From contig JAABSA010000015.1 in assembly GCA_011390635.1 (NCBI GenBank), positions 1 through 64,000 of the forward strand: 64,000 nucleotides of DNA. The letters are read 5' to 3'. The translations under genes were made by a program, and so were the position numbers. A model generated the notes under the pieces. It saw only the letters and a program-made list of their open reading frames with translations, ran no database searches and was not told the origin of the DNA. The DNA is from Desulfotignum sp. GTDB taxonomy: Bacteria; Desulfobacterota; Desulfobacteria; Desulfobacterales; Desulfobacteraceae. Of the stretch, positions 22,075-32,333 are shown one piece after another. Every line of letters starts with the position of its first letter. Position 1 is the first letter of the stretch.

Positions 22075-25000
22075 GTGAAATCAAAAGCCCTTGAGGTGAA
22101 TCTCTCCGATACCCGGGTTGATGTTTCCATTGATGAGAAATTTCAGGTACTCCTGGAAATTTTTGACGGATACGTCGGTATTTTAAACAGAATGGAGATT
22201 TTTCTCAAAGAACTCTCCCATCCCTATCGAAACTGGGAATTTATCGTCAGTGAAGCCCGTCACTTTTCCCTTCATTATTTTTATCTGTATAAATCCCATG
22301 AAAAAGGAAAAGCAGCCCTGGGAATCTTTTCAGAAATTTTTTTATCAGCATTTGAAGACAGTGTTGAAAAACAGGTGGCAGCTGTTGCCGCAGACAACCT
22401 TATGCTTCTGCTGCACCACATGGCCAAAGAGTCAGAAGATCGGCTCACGGACTTTTGTCAGGTCATGGAATCGGTTGTCACAAAGATTCATACCTATGAA
22501 GACAAAGCCTTCTTTTTTTTTACTACGACCTATTACCAGCCGGATAAGCTGGCCCGTCTGCTGTTGGACAATGCAGACGGCCATGGGGGTTTTGCAGCGT
22601 GTACAGGTCTTGTAGAGGGCATAAACCATCTGCTGATACGGTTTTATAAAACAACGTTTGCCTATTGGCTGGATCAGGATGATCCTGTTATCTGGATGCA
22701 GGAAAATATCGACGAATGGCGGCTTAACAGGGAACTTGAACAGGTGTTTTATCAGATTTCCCATGCCAGGGTGGCCTCCTGGCACCGGCAGCTGGAGACC
22801 TTGTGCAGCAATCAAATGGGTGTATCCCCTGATCTTACCAAAGAGTTGCTCCGGTTGACCGGATTTCAGGATTTTGTCACAATTTTTAAAACCGTGGGCC
22901 GGCAGATCGTAAAACAATGTACAGATGAAACCTATGGCCGGCACCTGAAATTGACCTTCCTTTTTTATGTCATTCATGTGCCCGGCCTTTCCATGATACA
23001 TAAGGACTGCCTCCATGATATCAACCAGACCCTTACCCTTCTTATCGGAGATGAGGATTTTAAAAAAGATATTCCCATTGTCAACCAGACCTTTTCCCTG
23101 TTCAAAGAACAAAAGGGAAGGTACCCGGAAACGGTACTGGACTGTATTCAAAAAATCGGAGATGCCGTTTATAAAACAGGTAAAGTGGAATTGATCAACC
23201 ATTTCATTGACCGGGCAGTGAATCATGGATTCCAGTTTCCCATGATTCAGGGCACCGGTGAAGACTGGCAGATCAAGGGAAACATGGCCCATGTGAAAAA
23301 TATACGGGTATTTTTGAGCCTTATCAGCCGGCAGCCCAAAAAATCCAAACGCCTGTTGTCGGCCCTGATTATTTCGTTGTCCATCGGCGGCGTATTTATC
23401 AGAGATACGGACCTGTTTCCCCGGGATATTACCCGATTTCTCAATGCTGATATCAAAAGGGTGTACAACCTGGTTAAACAGCTGGCCCGCCTGCTGCCGG
23501 CATTTTTTAATGAAATCGGGGCCGAAGGACAGCTGCGGGATATTTCCACCCAGCTGGATGAATCCTGCCACAGAAGAGACAGACTCATTCATTTTTTGCG
23601 CAAGCAATGCCATGTGGAAAGTTCCAGCCGCATCGTGGATTTTATCCAGCAGGTCATTATTTTCTGGAAAACAGGGGACAAGACCCCTTTGAAATCCTAT
23701 GTTCCGCCATCCATCTATGATGAAATCCCATGTTCCGGCCGGTTTGTGGATGGACCCGGAACGATTCTGCGGTATCTGGAAGAAAAAAACCTGCCCCACC
23801 CTGAAGATTTTCTCATGTATCGCCAGGACGCTTTGGACAGGCTTATCGGTGAAGTGGACGGTGTTACGGAACTGGATCACCAAAGGGTCAGGCTGGCCCT
23901 GCGGTTTTACCGGCTGCTCAATGAAAAATACGGGGTGGACCATCTGGAGCTCAAATCCTATCTTTCCAACTTCAAAGCCGATTATATGCCGGAACCACGG
24001 CGGCTGGTGGCTGCCCTTGAGGAACCGGACCTGGAAACCAAAATTGAGTTTCTGCTCAATTATATGGAAGAACTCAAGGAGATCATTGTCTGTGATAAAA
24101 CCTATGAAGCCAATGAAGCCATTTACCACAAGCGCCATTTTGCAGTGGATATCCCTTCCATGTACGGCAGCTACAATGAACCAAAATTTGATGCCCTGGG
24201 GCTGACCCTGCGCATTGAAAGCATTGTCAATGTCCTGTTTGAAGAGTTGATCAACAGCATTGACCTGCGGTTGATCACCAAACCCACATTTGTGCGGATC
24301 TTTTCCATCCTGACGTTGTTCCGCAAAGCGTTGAGCCTGGATGGCATTGTTTCCAACAAGCTGGATATCCAGATGGAATTTTTGAAATATTCCGTCAACA
24401 TCACCACCTGTTCTTTTACCCAGTATCTGGACATCTTCAAGGGATTTGTGCGGGCGGTGGCAGATGCCATCAATGATTATTTCCATAACATCCATTCAGC
24501 CAACCTGCAGCAGATAGAGGCCCGCATCGGAAAAGACCAGATTCAGGAAAAATATCTGCCCAAAAACATACCGGATCATGACCATCCGGATGAAAAAATG
24601 GCCAAAAAACTGGACCAGCGGGTAGCGGATATTTTTTTCAGGGACCGCATTGCCACGTCTTTAGGCCTGCAGCAGCTGGATGTTTTTTTGAACCGGATTC
24701 TGCATACCTTGTTCCGCCAGTCTGAAAAATTATCCCAGGATGAATTGAGTGTTCTGCTCAACTATGATCCAAAATGTGCGGTTACCCCCATCGGGGATGG
24801 ACAGCTTATGAACCAGAACATCATTTTTCTGGGAAACAAAGGCTGGAATCTGATGCGGCTGAAGCACTTGGGTGTAAAGGTGCCTGACGGATTCATCATC
24901 ACCACAGAGGTGTTCCGATGCCTGGACCTTATAGATACCTATACACCGGCTGCCGTAAATTTCAAACAACTTGTGGCAACCATGCTCTCCCGCCTGGAAA

Positions 25001-26292
25001 AGCAGACCGGATTGTCCTGCGGAAATCCCAAAAAACCGCTGCTGTTATCGGTACGCAGCGGTTCATCCATTTCCCAGCCCGGTATGATGGATTCTTTTTT
25101 GAATGTGGGCATCAATGAAGAGATAGCAGCGGCCATTGCGCAAAAAACAGGCAATCCCTGGTTTGCCTGGGACAGTTACAGACGGTTTCTCCAGCAGTAC
25201 GGCATGACCTTTGGCATACACAGAGATGAATTCGACCAGATCATTGCTGTCCATAAAAAAGAGGCAGGGATCAATTTCAAACGTCATTTCACAGGTTCCC
25301 AGATGAAGGCTGTGGCCCTGGCCTATAAAAAGCAGCTTTTACGGGCAGGCATTGATATTGTGGAATCCCCCATGGACCAGCTTTTTTTGGCCATTCACAA
25401 GGTTTTTTCCTCCTGGAATTCCCAACGGGCCATTGATTACAGGCGGATCATGGGGATCTCCGATGACTGGGGAACAGCAGTCACTGTCCAGTCCATGATC
25501 TTTGGCAACCTGTCCCGTCAGTCCGGTTCAGGTGTGGCTTTCAGCCACAGTCCCAAAATGCCGGGAGATGCCATCCGGCTGTGGGGGGATTTCACCATCG
25601 GAAACCAGGGAGAAGATGTGGTGGCCGGCCTGGTAAGGACCCTTCCCATATCGGAAATGCAGCGGGAACTGGAAAGTCGGGATACCAAGATCAGCCTGGA
25701 AAAAGCATTCCCCCGGATATATGAGCAGTTGAAAACCGTTATCCAGAGGCTTATCTATAAACGGGGCTGGAACCCCCAGGAAATGGAATTTACCTTTGAA
25801 GGATCGGAGCCTGAAGATCTTTTCATCCTCCAGGCCCGGGATCTTTCTTTGGGAGACCGTAAAAAACAACCCGAGTTTACAGCGGATGACACCCGGATGA
25901 GAGAAGCGTTTCTGGGGCAGGGCACAGGGGTTTCCGGTGGTGCCATGAGCGGGCGCATCGTGTTTACACTAAAGGAAATCGATGCCTTTCGCCGCCAGGA
26001 CCCGGATGCCTGCCTTATTTTGCTGCGTAACGACACCGTACCTGATGATATCCTTGAAATCGATGCGGCCGATGGTATATTGACCGCAAAGGGGGGGTTG
26101 ACCTCCCATGCAGCAGTGGTAGCATATAATCTTGGTAAAACCTGTGTGGTGGGATGTGAAAACCTGGTGTGCAGTGAAACGGAAAAAACCTGCCTTTTGG
26201 CAGGCCAGAAAATGAATGTGGGTGATTATATCAGTATAGACGGGAACAAAGGCTTTGTTTTTAAGGGCGCAATAACTGTCAACCACAATTAA
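22075..26292 (+). CDS. giant PEP-synthase/PPDK-like protein lacking the PEP-binding barrel
   Basis: 1405 residues from a GTG start (GAGG 8 bp before). The first ~900 residues are helical and unfamiliar. From ~920 come the pyruvate/ATP-grasp segments of pyruvate phosphate dikinase/PEP synthase (LGNKGWNLMRLKHLGVKVPDG, LSVRSGSSISQPGMMDSFLN, QSGSGVAFSHSPKMPGD, FILQARDL). At ~1310-1380 is the swivelling phosphohistidine domain with ILTAKGGLTSHAAVVAYNLGK (His near 1345). The chain stops there, without the C-terminal barrel that binds PEP/pyruvate, so the phosphoryl acceptor must differ or be in trans. A GAPDH gene follows 14 bp later. Confidence 0.82.
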   Translation: MKSKALEVNLSDTRVDVSIDEKFQVLLEIFDGYVGILNRMEIFLKELSHPYRNWEFIVSEARHFSLHYFYLYKSHEKGKAALGIFSEIFLSAFEDSVEKQVAAVAADNLMLLLHHMAKESEDRLTDFCQVMESVVTKIHTYEDKAFFFFTTTYYQPDKLARLLLDNADGHGGFAACTGLVEGINHLLIRFYKTTFAYWLDQDDPVIWMQENIDEWRLNRELEQVFYQISHARVASWHRQLETLCSNQMGVSPDLTKELLRLTGFQDFVTIFKTVGRQIVKQCTDETYGRHLKLTFLFYVIHVPGLSMIHKDCLHDINQTLTLLIGDEDFKKDIPIVNQTFSLFKEQKGRYPETVLDCIQKIGDAVYKTGKVELINHFIDRAVNHGFQFPMIQGTGEDWQIKGNMAHVKNIRVFLSLISRQPKKSKRLLSALIISLSIGGVFIRDTDLFPRDITRFLNADIKRVYNLVKQLARLLPAFFNEIGAEGQLRDISTQLDESCHRRDRLIHFLRKQCHVESSSRIVDFIQQVIIFWKTGDKTPLKSYVPPSIYDEIPCSGRFVDGPGTILRYLEEKNLPHPEDFLMYRQDALDRLIGEVDGVTELDHQRVRLALRFYRLLNEKYGVDHLELKSYLSNFKADYMPEPRRLVAALEEPDLETKIEFLLNYMEELKEIIVCDKTYEANEAIYHKRHFAVDIPSMYGSYNEPKFDALGLTLRIESIVNVLFEELINSIDLRLITKPTFVRIFSILTLFRKALSLDGIVSNKLDIQMEFLKYSVNITTCSFTQYLDIFKGFVRAVADAINDYFHNIHSANLQQIEARIGKDQIQEKYLPKNIPDHDHPDEKMAKKLDQRVADIFFRDRIATSLGLQQLDVFLNRILHTLFRQSEKLSQDELSVLLNYDPKCAVTPIGDGQLMNQNIIFLGNKGWNLMRLKHLGVKVPDGFIITTEVFRCLDLIDTYTPAAVNFKQLVATMLSRLEKQTGLSCGNPKKPLLLSVRSGSSISQPGMMDSFLNVGINEEIAAAIAQKTGNPWFAWDSYRRFLQQYGMTFGIHRDEFDQIIAVHKKEAGINFKRHFTGSQMKAVALAYKKQLLRAGIDIVESPMDQLFLAIHKVFSSWNSQRAIDYRRIMGISDDWGTAVTVQSMIFGNLSRQSGSGVAFSHSPKMPGDAIRLWGDFTIGNQGEDVVAGLVRTLPISEMQRELESRDTKISLEKAFPRIYEQLKTVIQRLIYKRGWNPQEMEFTFEGSEPEDLFILQARDLSLGDRKKQPEFTADDTRMREAFLGQGTGVSGGAMSGRIVFTLKEIDAFRRQDPDACLILLRNDTVPDDILEIDAADGILTAKGGLTSHAAVVAYNLGKTCVVGCENLVCSETEKTCLLAGQKMNVGDYISIDGNKGFVFKGAITVNHN

Positions 26293-26306
26293 AGGCAAGG
26301 AGAATC

Positions 26307-27554
26307 ATGAATACCAGTCAAGGCAGGATTCTGGGCATCAACGGTCTGGGGCGTATCGGTAAATTGACCCTGTGGCATCATGCAGGACGCCGATACTTTA
26401 CTGAAATAGTCATCAATGTGGGCCGGGAAGTGGGGAACGGTCTGTCGGATATTATACACTATATAGAGCGGGACTCCACATACGGTCCTTTGGCGGCCTT
26501 TCTCAACGGGTTCCAGGCAGAACCCGTGATCACGGATGTGAACGAGACAGATGCCTGCCTGCGGGTCAATGGTATCCCGGTAAAAATTTTACGGCAATAC
26601 CGCAATCCCAAAGATATCCAATGGGCACAAAACAAGGTGGACATTGTGGTGGATACTACCGGCCAGTTTCTGGATCCCAATCAGGCAACAGACAGTCCAT
26701 CAGGCGCCATCCGGGGCCACCTGGAGGCAGGGGCGGCCAAGGTGATCGCCTCGGCACCCTTTAAATTGAAACAGGGCGCATCCATGCCGGAAGACAGTGT
26801 CACTACGGTGATGGGCATCAATGATAAAGATTATGATCCGGTGCGCCATGATGTGATTTCCAATGCATCCTGCACCACCACCTGCCTGGCCCATATGATT
26901 AAACCCTTATTGGATTATTTTGGTATTGAAAGGGTATTGTCCGCTTCCATGGCCACGGTGCATGCTGCTACCGGATCCCAGCAGGTACTGGACCGGCTGC
27001 CCAAGGCAGGGGCCAGGGATCTGCGGAAAAACCGTTCCATCATGAACAATATAATTCTGACCACCACCGGGGCTGCCAAAACCCTGCAGCTGGTAATTCC
27101 GGAGATGGCTACCATTGGATTCATCGCAGAATCCGTGCGTATTCCTACATCCACGGGTTCTTTGATCATCCTGGTCATGAATTTCCAGGAGGAATTGAAT
27201 AAAAAACCCATCCGCCGGGACCTGATCAATGAGATCTACCAGAATGTATCAGAAACCCCGGGCAGTTATCTGGTCTATTCGGAAAATCAGAACGTATCTT
27301 CTGATATCATCGGTACCCCCCGGGCCGCAGCAGTGATCGAGGGCCATGAAACCCATACCCGCACCGGTGCCATTAATATCAACCTGGCACATATGCGGGG
27401 GATTGACAAAGAACTACTGGAAACCATCCAGGACCATGTGGGCAGTATCCAGGTTACCCAGGCGGTGATTTACGGGTGGTATGACAATGAAATGGCCAGT
27501 TATGTAAACCTGCTGGGAGACCGAACGGTTTCCATTGCCGAATCTCTGGCCTGA
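26307..27554 (+). CDS. divergent glyceraldehyde-3-phosphate dehydrogenase
   Basis: 415 residues against about 335 for ordinary GAPDH. The Rossmann start ILGINGLGRIGK, the active site ISNASCTTTCLAHM (Cys 189), a MATVHAATGSQQVLD segment (catalytic His) and the end YGWYDNEMASYVNL identify the family. The region normally carrying the NAD-specificity aspartate (xINDL) reads VINVGREVG, so cofactor choice may differ. AAGGAG precedes the start, and it follows the PPDK-like gene by 14 bp in one operon, which suggests a linked lower-glycolytic step. Extra length is spread over the N-terminal half. Confidence 0.87.
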   Translation: MNTSQGRILGINGLGRIGKLTLWHHAGRRYFTEIVINVGREVGNGLSDIIHYIERDSTYGPLAAFLNGFQAEPVITDVNETDACLRVNGIPVKILRQYRNPKDIQWAQNKVDIVVDTTGQFLDPNQATDSPSGAIRGHLEAGAAKVIASAPFKLKQGASMPEDSVTTVMGINDKDYDPVRHDVISNASCTTTCLAHMIKPLLDYFGIERVLSASMATVHAATGSQQVLDRLPKAGARDLRKNRSIMNNIILTTTGAAKTLQLVIPEMATIGFIAESVRIPTSTGSLIILVMNFQEELNKKPIRRDLINEIYQNVSETPGSYLVYSENQNVSSDIIGTPRAAAVIEGHETHTRTGAININLAHMRGIDKELLETIQDHVGSIQVTQAVIYGWYDNEMASYVNLLGDRTVSIAESLA

Positions 27555-27592
27555 TCAGACAGCTTTAGGGGTATTGATGAGGCTGAATGCCT

Positions 27593-27751
27593 CCCCGGGT
27601 GGAATCCTGTGCCCGGCCCGAGATCCTCCGGGGGCCTGTTTCCATATGAATAATGCAATACAGCGATCCAATTTCTGACGGTACGCATCCCGGCATATTT
27701 TACCAGGCCCCCTCCGGCTCTGACGGTCCGTTCACAGGACACCACCCGGGG
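27593..27751. repeat. long imperfect inverted repeat, fold-back element
   Basis: The 19-base arm CCCCGGGTGGAATCCTGTG (27593-27611) pairs with CACAGGACACCACCCGGGG (27733-27751) with two mismatches. Inside, GGGGGCCTG (27630-27638) pairs with CAGGCCCCC (27704-27712). Another GGGGGCCTG occurs near 27787. It fills most of the 313-bp gap between the GAPDH and RND genes, which has no gene. It could end the GAPDH transcript or be a small mobile-type palindrome. Confidence 0.6.
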
Positions 27752-27867
27752 CTCCGTACAGGCACGCTATTATGGCAAATATCCAGGGGGCCTGAAACAA
27801 CCCTTGAAATTATCGGGATACGTCCTATATTTACGGTTTTTAATTATAAGAATAAAGGATTGGTTTC

Positions 27868-29022
27868 ATGGAGCCCACCACCCGGCCCTGGACAGTCTTG
27901 AAGCGGACCCTGCTGCGGCTTGTCTGGCACAGCCTGCCCTTTGCTGCAGTGGTCGTTGCTGTCTTGTTTGTCATCCTGCCCCTGGGCCGTAAAATTACGG
28001 CCGAGAAGGCGGAACTGGCAGAGAAGCAGTCCCGACATGTTCAGCAAACCCAGGCCGCAACCCGTGTCATCACCCTGGAAATGATACCCGAAGATCTGGC
28101 GGAAACCATCAATCTGCCGGGGGTGGTAAAACCCTGGAAAGCCCTGGAAGTGGTATCTGAGGTTGCAGGCAAAATCATGGAAAAAAAGGTGGATGAGGGC
28201 AGTGTTGTGAACCAGGGGGATATTCTGGCGGTAATGGACCAGCGGGACTACCAGAATGCCTATGAATCAGCCAGGGCATCCTATGAAACGGCACTGCTGA
28301 CCCGGAATCGGTTTGAAGCCTTGTCTGAACAGCAGTTTATCACCCAGTCCCAGCTGGAGGACGCATCTGCCCGTGTCAAGACCTCCCGGGCTGCCATGGA
28401 AAATGCCAAACTCAATCTGGATCGCTCTATCATCCGGTCCCCTATGGCCGGGGTGGTGGATGGTGCGCATATTGAAGAGGGCAGCTATTTAGGGGTGGGT
28501 GATCCCGTGGTCCGGATCCTCCAGATCCACAAACTCAAAATCCAGGTGGGCATCCCGGAATCCGATGTGCCGGCGGTCCGAAAAATTGACCGCTTTGATA
28601 TGGTGATTGATGCATTGGGAGGCAGAAAATATACCGGGCAATACCATTATCTTTACAAGACCACCGATAATATGGCCCGGCTCTATAACCTGGAAATAAG
28701 TTTGGACAATCCGGATTTTGAGATCCTGCCGGATATGTTTGTCCGGGTGGCTATTGTGAAAAACCGGGATACCAAAGGTCTTGGGGTGCCCATGTATGCC
28801 CTGGTCACCCGCAACAATCAGACCGGGGTTTTTGTGGAAAACAACGGCCTCGTCAGATTTGTGCCGGTTGAGACCGGGTTCCAGGAGGGCTGGAAAATTC
28901 AGATTGTCTCTGGATTGTCATCGGGTGACAACGTGGTGGTGGTGGGGCACCGCATCATTGAAGACAAAGAGCAGGTAAAAGTGGACCGGCGGGTGAGATC
29001 CATGGCGGAACTGGAACAATGA
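27868..29022 (+). CDS. RND efflux periplasmic adaptor (membrane fusion protein)
   Basis: 384 residues. An N-terminal anchor (LPFAAVVVAVLFVILPLG) is followed by a short coiled coil, a biotinyl-lipoyl-like half (NLPGVVKPWKALEVVSEVAGKI, VVNQGDILAVMDQRDY), a helical hairpin (~135-190), then the second half (SIIRSPMAGVVDGAHIEEGSYLGVGDPV) and a C-terminal beta domain. It bridges the inner-membrane pump to an outer-membrane channel. It overlaps the pump gene by 4 bp. No TolC-like gene is in the window, so the outer-membrane partner must come from elsewhere. Confidence 0.92.
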   Translation: MEPTTRPWTVLKRTLLRLVWHSLPFAAVVVAVLFVILPLGRKITAEKAELAEKQSRHVQQTQAATRVITLEMIPEDLAETINLPGVVKPWKALEVVSEVAGKIMEKKVDEGSVVNQGDILAVMDQRDYQNAYESARASYETALLTRNRFEALSEQQFITQSQLEDASARVKTSRAAMENAKLNLDRSIIRSPMAGVVDGAHIEEGSYLGVGDPVVRILQIHKLKIQVGIPESDVPAVRKIDRFDMVIDALGGRKYTGQYHYLYKTTDNMARLYNLEISLDNPDFEILPDMFVRVAIVKNRDTKGLGVPMYALVTRNNQTGVFVENNGLVRFVPVETGFQEGWKIQIVSGLSSGDNVVVVGHRIIEDKEQVKVDRRVRSMAELEQ

Positions 29023-32000
29023 TCATTTCAGATGCAGCCGTCAAAAACCGGGTGTCAGTGATGGTCCTGGTGGTGATTATCGCAAGCATCGGGTTTTATT
29101 CCTATATGGTTTTGCCCAGAGAAAGCACCCCGGATATTACCATTCCATATGTTTTTGTGAGAACCGAATACAGAGGCGTATCAGCATCGGATATTGAAAC
29201 GGCCATTACCATCAAAATTGAAAAAAAGCTCAAGGGCCTGGACAAGGTCAAAAATATTTCCTCGGTCAGCTCCCAGGGCCTTTCCCAGATCAATATTGAG
29301 TTTTTGCCGGGCACCGATATTGACGATGTGCTCACAAGGGTCAAGGACAAGGTGGATGAAGCCAAAAATGACCTGCCCACTGATCTGGAAAATGACCCGC
29401 TGGTATATGAGGTGAATTTTTCAGATATGCCCATTGTGGTGTATTCCCTGGCCGGGCAGGTCGAACCGGGGCTCCTTAAAAAAATAGCAGATGATGTAAA
29501 GGATGATATCGAGGCGGTTCCCGGCGTTTTGGAGGTGGAGATCACCGGCGGTCAGAACCGTGAAATCCGGGTGGAGGTGGATACGGATAAACTGGCGTAT
29601 TACAAAATCCCCATCACCAGTCTCCAGCAGGCAGTGGTGTCTGAGAACCAGAATACATCGGGCGGTGCCATCACCCTGGGCCATGGCCGGTATCAGCTCA
29701 AAGTACCCGGAGAATTCGAGACACCCGAAGAGATTCTGACCCTGGTGGTGGCCACCCACAACGGCCATCCCATTTATCTTAAAGACGTGGCAAAGGTGGT
29801 GGACGGCATCCAGGAAGAAACCTCCCGGTCCCGGCTCAATGGGGTTGATTCCATCAATATTTCGGTGAAAAAGCGGGTGGGGGAAAACATCATTCTCATC
29901 TCTGAAAAAATCGATGCCGTTGTGGCAGCGGCTGAAAAACGGTTTCCCAAAAACACCTCTGTCACCAAACTCATGAACAATTCCAAAGATATCAAAGCCA
30001 TGGTGGCGGATCTGGAAAATAATATCATTTCCGGTCTCATCCTGGTGGTGGCGGTGCTTTTTGTTGTGCTGGGTATCAGGAATGCGCTGCTGGTGGGGCT
30101 GGCCATTCCGTTTTCCATGTTTTTGTCCTTTGCCGTTCTCAATGCCCTGGGCATAACACTGAACATGGTGGTGCTGTTTTCTTTAACCCTGGCCCTGGGC
30201 ATGCTGGTGGACAACGCCATCGTTATCATTGAGAATGTGTTCCGGTATATGCAGCAGGGGGTTCCCCGGGTTCAGGCAGCCATGAAAGCTACCAGTGAGG
30301 TGGCGTGGCCGGTCATCGGCTCCACACTCACCACCCTGGCCGCCTTTTTCCCCATGATATTCTGGCCGGGCATCATGGGCGAATTCATGTACTATCTGCC
30401 GGTCACCCTCATCATCACCTTGAGCTCCTCTCTGTTTGTGGCCCTTATCATTAACCCGGCCATGTGCGCTTATTTCATGGGCGAAACCCGCGTGAAGACA
30501 AACAACACCGCGGCCATGGACCCGGGTGATGTAAAGGGAGAAGAGCCTGTGATTATTACAGGCATATTTTTAAAAACCTATGCCTGGATTCTGGGCCAGG
30601 CGTTGAAGCATAAATTCACAGTACTGGCTGCATCGTTTGTTGTGATGGTGTTTTTGTTCCAGATATGGATGCTGAAAATCGGTATTGAAAAACCGGTGGA
30701 GTTTTTTCCGGCCATTGATCCACGGTCCGTGTTTGTGAACATTGACGTTCCGGAAGGGGCGGACCTGGAATTCATTGACAAGACCGTGAAACAGGTGGAG
30801 ATGGCTGTCTCCGGCAGCAATGCACAAGACTACCAGGCAGCCATGGCACTCCAAAACCACGAGACTGCTGACGGGGAAACTTTTTTGGCGCCGTCGGACA
30901 TCAACAATATTGAGCATATGTATACAAGGGTGGTGCAAAACAGCGGGGGCAGTGCCGTATTTGACAGCAATCTGCCGAACCATATCGGCATTCAGTTTCT
31001 GGATTTTGAAGACCGGAAAACCTCCACCAAGGCAGACCTGGAAGAAATCCGCAAACGGGTATCCCATATCCCCGGGGTGAAGATCACCGTGGATGAACAA
31101 GAAGAAGGCCCGCCCACTGGTGCACCCATCAATATTGAAATCTCCGGAGAAAACTTTGCCACTTTGAGCCAGATTGCAAAGAACATAAAAAAGGTTGTGG
31201 AAAGCGTGCCCCATGTCACCGATGTGCGCGATGACTACCAGGGAGGGCTTCCCTCTGTTCAGGTGGTGATCGACCGCCAAAAAACAGCCCTGTTTGGTTT
31301 GACCACATCAGCCATCGGTACGGCCTTGAAAATCGCATACAATGGGCTGGATGTTTCCACCTATTATGAGGGAGATGAGGAGTATGATATCGTGGTCAGG
31401 CTGGCCAAATCAGACCGCCAGGCAGCAGATATCCTGCATAAACTCATGATACCCAGCCCTTCCGGTGAGATTGTGCCCTTGACCACCCTGGCTTCCATCC
31501 AGTACAAAGGCGCACTGGGCGATATTGTCCGCAAAAATCATCAGCGGGTGGTCACGGTCAAGGCCAGTGTGGATGAAACCAAAATCACCGGGTCCGTTGC
31601 CAGAACCCAGGTGATGGAACTGCTTAAAGATGTGGATATGCCCATGGGATACACCTACCGGTTCACCGGGGAGGACCAGGAGCAGCAGGAAGCCCAGGCG
31701 TTTTTGTCCAAAGCCTTTGTAGTGGCCCTGTTCCTTATTTTCCTGATTCTGGTGACCCTGTTCAATTCCGTGGTGCAGCCGGTGATTATCCTGACATCCG
31801 TGGTGTTGTCTTTGGGCGGGGCGTTCTGGGGACTGGCCGTTATTTCATCCCCATTCGGGATTATCATGACAGGGGTGGGTATTATTTCTCTGGCCGGGGT
31901 GGTGGTGAACAACGCCATCGTGCTTATAGACTATACGAATCGGCTGCGGGCCAGGGGCATGTTGCTCATCGAGGCTGTCATTTCCGCCGGCGCCACACGG

Positions 32001-32297
32001 CTGCGGCCGGTATTGCTTACGGCGGTCACCACCATTTTAGGACTTTTGCCCATGGTCACAGGGATTTCCTATGATTTTCATGTCATGGCAGTGTCCATGA
32101 CCTCTGAATCCAGCCAATGGTGGAGGTCCATGGCCATCGTGGTTATTTTCGGTCTGATGATAGCCACCATTTTGACCCTGGTGGTGGTGCCCACCCTTTA
32201 TGCGTTGATTGAAAATGCAAAAACCGCTTCAGGAAGAGGTTATGAACGGACCCGCCGTTTTTTTCTGGGGCCGCGGGCACAGGATGCGCCCAGGTGA
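29019..32297 (+). CDS. RND (AcrB-type) efflux permease
   Basis: 1092 residues with the RND plan: TM1 (VKNRVSVMVLVVIIASIGFYS), a periplasmic porter region, TM2-6, a second porter region and TM8-12. RND signatures include PRESTPDITIPYV and VVSENQNTSGGAI. The TM4 motif is GMLVDNAIVIIEN, giving Asp-Asn where AcrB has the Asp-Asp proton relay; this variant is common in environmental RND pumps. Proton-driven export of an unidentified substrate is expected. It is transcribed with its adaptor. The convergent HDOD gene lies 36 bp away. Confidence 0.93.
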   Translation: MIISDAAVKNRVSVMVLVVIIASIGFYSYMVLPRESTPDITIPYVFVRTEYRGVSASDIETAITIKIEKKLKGLDKVKNISSVSSQGLSQINIEFLPGTDIDDVLTRVKDKVDEAKNDLPTDLENDPLVYEVNFSDMPIVVYSLAGQVEPGLLKKIADDVKDDIEAVPGVLEVEITGGQNREIRVEVDTDKLAYYKIPITSLQQAVVSENQNTSGGAITLGHGRYQLKVPGEFETPEEILTLVVATHNGHPIYLKDVAKVVDGIQEETSRSRLNGVDSINISVKKRVGENIILISEKIDAVVAAAEKRFPKNTSVTKLMNNSKDIKAMVADLENNIISGLILVVAVLFVVLGIRNALLVGLAIPFSMFLSFAVLNALGITLNMVVLFSLTLALGMLVDNAIVIIENVFRYMQQGVPRVQAAMKATSEVAWPVIGSTLTTLAAFFPMIFWPGIMGEFMYYLPVTLIITLSSSLFVALIINPAMCAYFMGETRVKTNNTAAMDPGDVKGEEPVIITGIFLKTYAWILGQALKHKFTVLAASFVVMVFLFQIWMLKIGIEKPVEFFPAIDPRSVFVNIDVPEGADLEFIDKTVKQVEMAVSGSNAQDYQAAMALQNHETADGETFLAPSDINNIEHMYTRVVQNSGGSAVFDSNLPNHIGIQFLDFEDRKTSTKADLEEIRKRVSHIPGVKITVDEQEEGPPTGAPINIEISGENFATLSQIAKNIKKVVESVPHVTDVRDDYQGGLPSVQVVIDRQKTALFGLTTSAIGTALKIAYNGLDVSTYYEGDEEYDIVVRLAKSDRQAADILHKLMIPSPSGEIVPLTTLASIQYKGALGDIVRKNHQRVVTVKASVDETKITGSVARTQVMELLKDVDMPMGYTYRFTGEDQEQQEAQAFLSKAFVVALFLIFLILVTLFNSVVQPVIILTSVVLSLGGAFWGLAVISSPFGIIMTGVGIISLAGVVVNNAIVLIDYTNRLRARGMLLIEAVISAGATRLRPVLLTAVTTILGLLPMVTGISYDFHVMAVSMTSESSQWWRSMAIVVIFGLMIATILTLVVVPTLYALIENAKTASGRGYERTRRFFLGPRAQDAPR

Positions 32298-32333
32298 AAA
32301 AAAGTGCAAAGATAAACCGTTACGACGAAACCG

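Noticed and set aside
22432-24495. 687-codon open frame on the minus strand
   Set aside because: It lies wholly inside the coherent PPDK-like gene on the plus strand, has no domain pattern and is rich in residues expected from an antisense shadow.
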